The notes under the pieces were generated by a model. The model made no database searches and was not told the origin of the DNA. It worked only from the letters and a program-made list of their open reading frames with translations. Both the position numbers and the translations under genes were made by a program. Positions 5,689-10,822 of a DNA stretch of 10,822 bases are shown piece after piece; the stretch's first letter is position 1; every line of letters begins with the position of its first letter. Source of the stretch: 2011-GWA2-47-8b sp964361325 (lineage in GTDB: Bacteria > Patescibacteriota > Minisyncoccia > UBA6257 > WO2-44-18). The stretch is taken from NCBI GenBank assembly GCA_964361325.1, contig CAYHZT010000015.1, positions 1 through 10,822 on the forward strand, given 5' to 3'.

Positions 5689-7056
5689 TTATTCGCGCGG
5701 CCACAGGAACGGACCGCGAGGCGTGTCCTCTACGATGTATCCTAACGCTTCCATTTCTTTTCGCAAGACATCGGACTGAACAAATTGTTTATTACTTCTG
5801 AATAACTCGCGCTTTGAAGCCAGACGTCTTATTTTAAGGGGAATTTTAGCCGGTTTTAATCCGATTCCGAACAATTCCAGCTTGCCCCGGACGAATTTTT
5901 TAAGCATTCTGGCGTTTTTCCGGCTCAATTCCCATATTTGTTTTTGATTTTCGTTAATCAAGGAGAAAACCGCGGCCAGAGCCGCCGGCGTATTGAAATC
6001 ATCTTCCATCGCCGCAGAAAAATCCCGTTCGGCTTTCTCCAAGGCGGTTTCGTTCTCAATTTTTCCTTTTACCAGTTCCAGCTTCGCGAGAAATTGCGAT
6101 AAATTATTTAGCGTGTTTTTTGCCTGCCGGGCCAAATCTTCCGAATAGTCCAGAGGCGAGCGGTAATGGTGCGCGACGACAAGATAGCGCAAAACTTCAG
6201 CGGAATACATTTTTAAAAAATCTCTGACGGTAACGAAATTGCCGAAACTTTTGGACATTTTTTCTCCGCCCACCAGTAAAAAACCGCTGTGCATCCAGAT
6301 TTTCACCATCGGTTTTTTTTCTGATGCCGCTTCTTGCTGGGCGATCTCCGCTTCGTGATGGGGGAATTTCAAATCTATCGCGCCTCCATGAATGTCATAC
6401 TGCGGGCCGAACCAGTATTCGGTAATGGCGGTGTCTTCAATATGCCAGCCGGGCCGCCCCTTGCCGATCGGGGTATCCCAAGAAGGCTCACCCGCTTTAT
6501 TAAATTTCCAGAGCGCGAAATCTCCCTTATTTTTTTTATTAACATTTTCATCAATGCGGGAAACCGAATCTTCGGCCTGATTAACCGTGCGTTTGGCAAG
6601 CTTGCCGTAGTCCGGAAAAGTAGTGATGTCAAAATAGTATCCGTCATCGATTTTGTAAGCATGCCCAGTTTTAACAAGTGTCTGGATTTGTTTGACGATT
6701 TGTTTGATGTAGGCCGTGGCGCGGGCGTATTTGGTTACCGATTTTATACCCAGCGCTTTTTCATCGTCGTGATAATAATTTTCATATTTTTTCGCGAGTA
6801 ATTTGGGGTTTATATTTTCTTCGGCGGCGCGGCGGATAATTTTATTGTCTATATCGGTAATATTTTGGAGATAAAAAACTTTGATTCCCAACGAGCGTAA
6901 ATAGCGGACAAAGTTATCAAATACTATATATGTACGGGCGTTGCCGATATGGACGTAATCATAAACGGTCGGTCCGCAGACAAATAAACGCAATTTTAAG
7001 CCATTAGTCGCTTCAACTTTTTCTTTTTTGTCCGAGAGAGTGTCGTAGATAAGCAT
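5689..7056 (-). CDS. cysS: Cysteinyl-tRNA synthetase
   Basis: Class I synthetase that charges tRNA-Cys. Numbered from the ATG at 7056 (455 residues): the first zinc ligand is C27 in FVCGPTVYDYVHIGNA, the HIGH motif is HIGN (36-39), the zinc-site histidine and glutamate are H233 and E237 in FPHHEAE, and the KMSKS loop is intact (266-270). The second zinc ligand, Cys209 in E. coli, is D208 here (GWHIEDTAIT), with every other ligand at a matching spacing. The C-terminal helical and anticodon-binding region ends in the typical IVEDTPRGPFLWPRE. An in-frame TTG two codons upstream is possible; I chose ATG. No Shine-Dalgarno site is seen. It is the middle gene of the leftward corA-cysS-dnaB-recR run. 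Confidence 0.96.
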   Translation of the reverse strand: MLIYDTLSDKKEKVEATNGLKLRLFVCGPTVYDYVHIGNARTYIVFDNFVRYLRSLGIKVFYLQNITDIDNKIIRRAAEENINPKLLAKKYENYYHDDEKALGIKSVTKYARATAYIKQIVKQIQTLVKTGHAYKIDDGYYFDITTFPDYGKLAKRTVNQAEDSVSRIDENVNKKNKGDFALWKFNKAGEPSWDTPIGKGRPGWHIEDTAITEYWFGPQYDIHGGAIDLKFPHHEAEIAQQEAASEKKPMVKIWMHSGFLLVGGEKMSKSFGNFVTVRDFLKMYSAEVLRYLVVAHHYRSPLDYSEDLARQAKNTLNNLSQFLAKLELVKGKIENETALEKAERDFSAAMEDDFNTPAALAAVFSLINENQKQIWELSRKNARMLKKFVRGKLELFGIGLKPAKIPLKIRRLASKRELFRSNKQFVQSDVLRKEMEALGYIVEDTPRGPFLWPRE

Positions 7057-7065
7057 AGGCAAATT

Positions 7066-7199
7066 AAATTCGAAATTCGAATATCGAAATCCGAAACAAA
7101 TTATAAATATTAAATTCTAATGTTTTAAACTCGATTTTTGAATTTTGAATTTTTATCATCGGATATTGTTTCGTATTTCGGACTTCGTGCTTCGGATTT
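7066..7199. repeat. Imperfect inverted-repeat element with 7-nt period, between corA and cysS
   Basis: The left arm (7066-7099) and right arm (7166-7199) are inverted copies with roughly 24 of 34 positions matching, anchored by CGAAACAA (7092-7099) and TTGTTTCG (7166-7173). Within each arm TTCG or CGAA recurs mostly every 7 nt. The AT-rich middle includes TTTTGAA repeated twice (7136-7149), again at 7 nt. No coding frame is apparent. It may form a long hairpin at the end of corA transcripts. A short hairpin GCGCC-gca-GGCGC (7200-7212) lies between it and the corA stop codon. Confidence 0.6.
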
Positions 7200-7211
7200 G
7201 CGCCGCAGGCG

Positions 7212-8120
7212 CTAGAGCCATCCCTTACGCCGGAACGTGACGATCAGTGAAGCCATTATTATGCTGATGATGGAAAGCAGGGCCCAGAAACGCAAAGGAG
7301 GTTCGGCGATATATTTTCCGATAAAATCTATGGAAGCAAGCGATGTAAAGAAAAACATCGGGAAGGTAAGAAAGGCAAGAATAGTGAATCGTTGCATTAC
7401 GTTGTTGGTTTTGGCGCCCAAGAGCTGGCCATTGGTAGTTTCCAGCGCTTCAATGGTGGCGCGGTAATTTTCTACGTGTTGCGTAACCTTGGAATAATCA
7501 CCGGCAAGATCGGAAAGATAAATTTTGATTTCATCGCCCCAGAATCTAATGCCCGTTTCAATAAGCGAGCTCAATAAAATTTCTTGCGGTGCGCTGATAA
7601 TACTGAAATCAAGAACGTCGCGCTTGGCGTACGAAATTCTTTCCAGAAGCTGCGCCTCTTTTCCTTTAAAAATTTCTTGAGAAATATTGCGAATGTTGTC
7701 TTCTATATGGCGAAGCTGACGCATGGAGAAATGAATAATTTCCTGAATCAGAAAATACATACAATGAGCGGAGCCTTGCAGGGCCTGGGATTTGAAATTA
7801 GGATTGTTGCTGATGGACCGCATAAAGGTATCAAGCGGTTCCAAATCTTCGTAGTGAATCGTGATGACTTTGTCTTTGGTAATCAAAAAATCCACTTCGG
7901 CGCGGCGGGAAGTTTTGAGAGTTTTGTCATAAATCGGCAAGTGGTAAGTAAGAAACAAATAATTATTATAAAACTCCACGCGAGAACGGCTCGAAAGATG
8001 AAGCAGTTCATCCAAGATAATAGGATGAAATTTATGCTGTTTTTTTAAAAAATCAATATCGGCCTTAGTCGGTTTTAATATATCGATCCAAGTAACTTTT
8101 TGCGCGCGAGTTATCCACAT
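7212..8120 (-). CDS. CorA-like divalent cation channel lacking the GMN signature
   Basis: CorA family proteins are pentameric Mg2+ or Co2+ channels in the cytoplasmic membrane. From the ATG at 8120 the protein has 302 residues: a soluble alpha/beta domain, a long helical stalk (about 110-245) and two C-terminal membrane helices (about 246-262 and 277-296) ending in RRKGWL, a typical CorA basic tail. The selectivity filter that should read GMN after helix 1 reads SID (TSLASIDFIG, about 259-268), so ion specificity is uncertain. A TTG start eight codons upstream would place the start inside the promoter, so ATG is preferred. GGAG ends two bases before the ATG, probably too close for a normal Shine-Dalgarno site. 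It is divergent from the fibre-like gene across a 44-nt gap. Confidence 0.88.
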   Translation of the reverse strand: MWITRAQKVTWIDILKPTKADIDFLKKQHKFHPIILDELLHLSSRSRVEFYNNYLFLTYHLPIYDKTLKTSRRAEVDFLITKDKVITIHYEDLEPLDTFMRSISNNPNFKSQALQGSAHCMYFLIQEIIHFSMRQLRHIEDNIRNISQEIFKGKEAQLLERISYAKRDVLDFSIISAPQEILLSSLIETGIRFWGDEIKIYLSDLAGDYSKVTQHVENYRATIEALETTNGQLLGAKTNNVMQRFTILAFLTFPMFFFTSLASIDFIGKYIAEPPLRFWALLSIISIIMASLIVTFRRKGWL

Positions 8121-8131
8121 CTCTCCTTTAT

Positions 8132-8160
8132 AGTATAAGTTCAAAATGTTGTATTGTTAA
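8132..8160 (-). promoter_or_regulatory. Promoter for the corA-like gene
   Basis: On the minus strand TTAACA (8155-8160), a 17-nt spacer and TATACT (8132-8137) each match consensus at five of six positions. Transcription should begin near 8125, leaving a leader of only about 4-6 nt before the ATG at 8120. Confidence 0.6.
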
Positions 8161-8174
8161 GTCAATGATACAAC
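8148..8174. repeat. Short inverted repeat over the fibre gene start codon
   Basis: GTTGTAT (8148-8154) is the inverted copy of ATACAAC (8168-8174), with the fibre gene ATG (8165-8167) inside the loop and the corA -35 box (8155-8160) between the arms. It could be an operator for the divergent pair or an mRNA hairpin. The arms are only 7 bp, so chance is possible. Confidence 0.35.
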
Positions 8175-8878
8175 TTCTTAAAAAACCTCTCTTTTGGACG
8201 AATGTCTTTGCGTTGGTTTTCGCGGGATGGCTTATTGCCACGCTGGCTTTAGGTTGGACTAATCCCGGCGCTACGCCACCTAGCGGAAGCGGGGCTATAA
8301 CTGCTGACTCTAGCGGTAATGTCGGCATAGGCGTAGCAAGTCCGGCCGCAAAACTAGACGTTAATGGCAATGTACGATGGAGTGGTTCTTTAACCGCCGG
8401 GGGCGTTCCTTGGGAGCGTTTAACAAACTTTCCGTCGGCTTGCCCGGCTGGACAGTTTACTACCCAAGTCAGCGGGGCGCTAACTTGCTCATCGGCTGTT
8501 ACCGGTAGTGGCACCGTGAATTATCTCTCTAAGTTCACCGCCGGCAGTACGGTAGGTAATTCTCAGATTTTTGATAATGGCACTAATGTCGGTGTCGGCA
8601 ATGCTTCGCCGTCGCAAAAACTTAGCGTTACTGGAAACATAACCGCTACGGGTAACATAACCGCTACGGGCGATTTAATAGTGACTGCCAATGCGTGGGG
8701 TTCGTCAGATTCAGTTGTCAATATGTCCGGAGGTAATTCGACAGCTGGCAATGCGTGGGGTAATTCGGCGGGAGATTGGAATATCCAATGCCCGTCCGGC
8801 TACTTTGTTAAGGGTATAGGACAAGATTATCTTGGTGGTAATTCTTATAATGCGCAGATTTATTGCGCTAAGCTTTGA
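8165..8878 (+). CDS. Membrane-anchored fibre-like surface protein (phage tail-fibre-type repeats)
   Basis: No named family assigned. Residues about 8-30 form a hydrophobic signal or anchor helix after a KK-containing start, so the rest is probably outside the cell. Two copies of a tail-fibre-like module follow: GNVGIGVASPAAKLDVNGNV (51-70) and the related NVGVGNASPSQKLSVTGNI (141-159), the second preceded by NYLSKFTAGSTVGNSQIFDN (119-138). Such blocks are known from trimeric, beta-rich phage tail fibres and bacterial surface fibres. Short tandem copies ITATGN/ITATGD (159-170) and AWGSS/AWGNS (178-202) come next. Four cysteines form two likely pairs (C93 with C108, C209 with C234); the last lies in a compact C-terminal domain, CPSGYFVKGIGQDYLGG to IYCAKL. 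No S74 self-cleaving chaperone domain is seen. Adhesion is an inference. Confidence 0.8.
   Translation: MIQLLKKPLFWTNVFALVFAGWLIATLALGWTNPGATPPSGSGAITADSSGNVGIGVASPAAKLDVNGNVRWSGSLTAGGVPWERLTNFPSACPAGQFTTQVSGALTCSSAVTGSGTVNYLSKFTAGSTVGNSQIFDNGTNVGVGNASPSQKLSVTGNITATGNITATGDLIVTANAWGSSDSVVNMSGGNSTAGNAWGNSAGDWNIQCPSGYFVKGIGQDYLGGNSYNAQIYCAKL
8636..8671 (+). repeat. 18-bp in-frame tandem duplication in the fibre-like gene
   Basis: The unit AACATAACCGCTACGGG plus one base (8636-8653) is repeated at once (8654-8671), differing only at the last base (T or C). It adds six residues, N-ITATG, in frame. The preceding GTTACTGG looks like a decayed third unit. This is consistent with recent slippage or unequal exchange. 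Confidence 0.85.
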
Positions 8879-8885
8879 TATCTGA

Positions 8886-8914
8886 TTGACTCATTAGCGT
8901 TTGTTGACTAAAAT
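8886..8914 (+). promoter_or_regulatory. Promoter for grpE
   Basis: TTGACT (8886-8891), a 17-nt spacer and TAAAAT (8909-8914) each match the vegetative consensus at five of six positions. Transcription should start near 8921, only about 4 nt before the grpE ATG. A second TTGACT occurs at 8904-8909. No CIRCE (HrcA) inverted repeat is visible. Confidence 0.65.
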
Positions 8915-8924
8915 ACTTCTCATA

Positions 8925-9398
8925 ATGACGGAAGTAAGTTTTCAGTCGCAGGAATCAGAATTGGAAAAAACGAAAAAGGAGCGAGAGGAATACCTTGCCG
9001 GCTGGAAGCGCGCCAAAGCCGACCTGATTAATTACCAGAAAGATGAAGCCAAACGCTTTGAAGAAGTGGTGCGGTTTTCTAACGTAATAATAATAAAAGA
9101 TTTATTGGCGGTTTTGGACAGTTTCGCGTCGTTTGAAAAAAATCCGGCGCAATCCAAACAAGATATGACGGGATTTTTAGCGATCCAGTCACAGATACAA
9201 GATATTTTAAAAAAGAACGGTTTGGAAAAGATGGCAGTGACGGTTGGCGAAAACTTTAATCCGCAATTTCACGAATCGGTTGGCGAGGCGGAGTCAGACC
9301 AGCCGGAAAGTACCGTAACCGAAGTCGTGGCTGATGGTTATATATTGAATGAGAGAACCCTTCGTCCGGCAAAAGTCAGGTTGGCAAAATCCAAATAA
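8925..9398 (+). CDS. grpE: Nucleotide exchange factor GrpE
   Basis: Releases ADP from DnaK in the Hsp70 cycle; works as a dimer in the cytoplasm. From the ATG at 8925 (157 residues) the protein begins almost directly with the coiled-coil dimer helix (about 8-60, with YLAGWKRAKADLINYQKD) and ends in the beta domain that contacts DnaK: NGLEKMAVTVGENFNPQFHE, then TVTEVVADGYILNERTLRPAKVRLAK. The disordered N-terminal tail of longer homologues is mostly missing. A TTG at 8901 would add eight residues but lies between the promoter boxes, so ATG is preferred. It is 36 nt upstream of dnaK, its functional partner. Confidence 0.94.
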   Translation: MTEVSFQSQESELEKTKKEREEYLAGWKRAKADLINYQKDEAKRFEEVVRFSNVIIIKDLLAVLDSFASFEKNPAQSKQDMTGFLAIQSQIQDILKKNGLEKMAVTVGENFNPQFHESVGEAESDQPESTVTEVVADGYILNERTLRPAKVRLAKSK

Positions 9399-9417
9399 AT
9401 TCCAAATTCCAAATTTC
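9397..9417. repeat. Heptad repeat directly after the grpE stop codon
   Basis: AAATTCC, AAATTCC, AAATTTC: three 7-nt units in a row, the first overlapping the TAA stop (9396-9398). It resembles the heptad tracts after cysS and corA. Confidence 0.65.
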
Positions 9418-9422
9418 AATTA

Positions 9423-9428
9423 TATAAT
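9423..9428 (+). promoter_or_regulatory. Candidate -10 box immediately upstream of dnaK
   Basis: A perfect TATAAT ends 6 nt before the dnaK ATG at 9435. Initiation at the usual distance would fall on the A of the ATG, giving a leaderless mRNA. The -35 region (TTCCAA at 17-nt spacing) is weak. Read-through from the grpE promoter is also possible. Confidence 0.4.
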
Positions 9429-9434
9429 TAAACT

Positions 9435-10822
9435 ATGTCAAAAATTATTGGTATAGATCTCGGAACAACTTATTCGGAAATCGCGATTACGGAAGCAGGC
9501 GTGCCGCGCATTTTGGAAAATGCCGAGGGTATGCGCATTACTCCTTCTATGGCCGCGATCAGCAAATCGGGAGAGCGACTAGTTGGATTATTGGCAAAAA
9601 GGCAGGCAATTACCAATCCAAAGAACACGATTTTTTCCGTGAAGCGTTTGATTGGCCGGAAATTCAGCGATTCGGAAGTACAGAATGATAAAAAATGGCT
9701 TTCTTACGAAATCAAGGAATCGGCCACGGGCGGCGTCGAGGTAAAAATGGGAGATGCCTGGTATAAACCGGAAGAGATTTCGGCTATGATTTTGGCAAAA
9801 TTAAAAGCTGATGCCGAAGAGAAGTTAGGCGAAAAAGTGGAAGAAGCGGTGATTACGGTACCGGCTTATTTTGACGATAGCCAGCGGCAGGCCACCAAAA
9901 ACGCAGGAGAAATCGCCGGCTTAAAAGTAAAAAGAATTTTAAACGAACCGACGGCGGCGGCTCTCGCTTACGGTCTCAACAGACAAAAGAATGAAAAAAT
10001 CGTCGTCTATGATTTTGGCGGCGGCACTTTTGACGTTTCTGTTTTGGAGGTGGGGGATGACACCGTGGAAGTAAAAGCTACTGGCGGCGATACGCATCTT
10101 GGCGGCGATGATTTTGATAAGCGCGTCATTGAATATCTGGTTGGCGAATATAAAAAAACCGAAGGCGTGGATTTGACCAAAGACGCGCTGGCGCTTCAGC
10201 GCTTAAAAGAAGCGGCGGAGCGCGCCAAGCACGAGTTGTCCGGCGCTTTTGAAACCGAACTTAATCTTCCTTATATTACTTCCGATGCTTCCGGGCCGCG
10301 GCATTTTTTAATGAAATTAACGCGGGCCAAACTGGAGGAGCTGGTGCGCGATTTGATTGACCGTTCCATTCAGATTTTGGATAAAACCGTTAAAGAAGCC
10401 GGTCTTGATGTCGGCGCCATTAATGAAATTGTTCTGGTCGGCGGCCAGACGCGCATGCCGGCGATGCAGGAAGCGGTGAAGAAATATTTCGGCAAAGAAC
10501 CGCATAAAAATCTTAATCCTGACGAAGTGGTCGCGATAGGCGCCGCCGTGCAAGCCGGAATTTTGCAGGGAGAGGTGAAAGATATTTTACTTCTGGATGT
10601 TACTCCGCTTTCGCTTGGCATAGAAACGCTGGGCGGCGTGATGACTAAAATTATAGATAAGAATACCACCGTTCCTACCGCAAAAAGCCAGGTGTTTTCC
10701 ACCGCGGCCGACAATCAGCCTTCGGTTGAAATACATGTTTTGCAGGGCGAAAGGCCAATGGCCGCCGACAACAAAACTCTCGCGCGTTTCATCTTAGACG
10801 GCATCCCGCCGGCGTCCCGAGG
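9435..10822 (+). CDS. dnaK: Chaperone DnaK (Hsp70), 5' part, continues beyond the window
   Basis: ATP-driven chaperone; GrpE and DnaJ are its partners. The open frame runs from the ATG at 9435 to the window end, 462 full codons of an expected 610-640. The ATPase domain (1-380) shows IGIDLGTTYS (5-14), the catalytic lysine K70 in VKRLIG, TVPAYFDDSQRQATKNAGEI (141-160), phosphate 2 motif YDFGGGTFD (192-200) with T198, and the adenosine motif IVLVGGQTRMP (332-342). The interdomain linker DILLLDVTPLSLGIET (383-398) and the first half of the substrate-binding domain follow, ending in DGIPPASR. TTYS replaces the common TTNS near the N-terminus. The extra stretch between about residues 80 and 110 resembles the quadrant-I insert of E. 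coli DnaK. The lid domain is outside the window. Confidence 0.97.
   Translation, partial: MSKIIGIDLGTTYSEIAITEAGVPRILENAEGMRITPSMAAISKSGERLVGLLAKRQAITNPKNTIFSVKRLIGRKFSDSEVQNDKKWLSYEIKESATGGVEVKMGDAWYKPEEISAMILAKLKADAEEKLGEKVEEAVITVPAYFDDSQRQATKNAGEIAGLKVKRILNEPTAAALAYGLNRQKNEKIVVYDFGGGTFDVSVLEVGDDTVEVKATGGDTHLGGDDFDKRVIEYLVGEYKKTEGVDLTKDALALQRLKEAAERAKHELSGAFETELNLPYITSDASGPRHFLMKLTRAKLEELVRDLIDRSIQILDKTVKEAGLDVGAINEIVLVGGQTRMPAMQEAVKKYFGKEPHKNLNPDEVVAIGAAVQAGILQGEVKDILLLDVTPLSLGIETLGGVMTKIIDKNTTVPTAKSQVFSTAADNQPSVEIHVLQGERPMAADNKTLARFILDGIPPASR

Noticed and set aside
6334..6801. 155-codon plus-strand frame inside cysS
   Set aside because: It is a shadow of a well-conserved synthetase; the translation has no recognisable domain.
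7584..8048. 154-codon plus-strand frame inside the corA-like gene
   Set aside because: It is antisense to a recognisable family, with no ribosome binding site or similarity.
8121..8144. TTG start for the corA-like gene, eight codons upstream of the ATG
   Set aside because: The TTG would lie inside the -10/-35 region of a good promoter, so it would not be transcribed from there. The ATG at 8120 fits better.
5633..9417. CRISPR array interpretation of the short repeats
   Set aside because: Units are 7 nt, degenerate and contiguous without spacers; no cas genes are present.
10317..10714. Minus-strand open frames inside dnaK (10317-10553 and 10370-10714)
   Set aside because: They are shadows of conserved Hsp70 coding sequence.

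Overview
The window is one end of a bacterial contig, most likely from a Patescibacteria/CPR lineage (Parcubacteria-like). This placement is an inference from compact gene packing, few Shine-Dalgarno sites, a CPR-style mix of housekeeping genes and short ORFans, and the general codon character; no rRNA or other decisive marker is present. Two genes end in TGA (dnaB and the fibre-like gene), so the standard bacterial code is used. The first 28 bases are Illumina TruSeq adapter, so genomic sequence starts at base 29.

Layout: (1) 29-246, minus: 5' part of a small exported protein, cut by the adapter. (2) A divergent promoter pair at 265-326 whose two consensus -35 boxes form a 16-bp palindrome. 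(3) 411-842, plus: a GC-rich, Cys/Trp-rich ORFan with its own terminator. (4) 936-2117, plus: a membrane-anchored M23 peptidoglycan endopeptidase, overlapping tail-to-tail with (5) a family 2 glycosyltransferase (2091-2801, minus). The glycosyltransferase shares its start tetranucleotide CATG with (6) a small divergent membrane protein (2800-3120, plus), which leads directly into (7) rplU (3126-3443) and a bidirectional terminator. (8) 3489-3665, minus: a 58-residue membrane protein with a very strong ribosome binding site. (9) A leftward run of corA-like, cysS, dnaB and recR (8120 down to 3726). (10) Divergent from corA, a membrane-anchored fibre-like surface protein (8165-8878). (11) The chaperone pair grpE (8925-9398) and dnaK (9435 to the window end, truncated).

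Functional themes are cell-wall and surface building (M23, glycosyltransferase, fibre protein), replication and repair (DnaB, RecR), translation (bL21, CysRS), ion transport (CorA-like) and protein folding (GrpE, DnaK). GrpE is the nucleotide exchange factor of DnaK. dnaB and recR overlap and are probably co-transcribed.

The most interesting points lie outside the housekeeping genes. Several -10 boxes sit so close to start codons that the mRNAs should be nearly leaderless. AT-rich repeats with a 7-nt period directly follow three stop codons. CysRS has Asp at a zinc-ligand Cys position, and the CorA-like protein lacks the GMN signature. A fibre-like surface protein contains an in-frame DNA tandem duplication. 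Two ORFans share GC-rich, C-ending codon use unlike their neighbours. I do not see a complete undescribed multi-gene system here. The longest gene-free stretch is about 165 bases (247-410).
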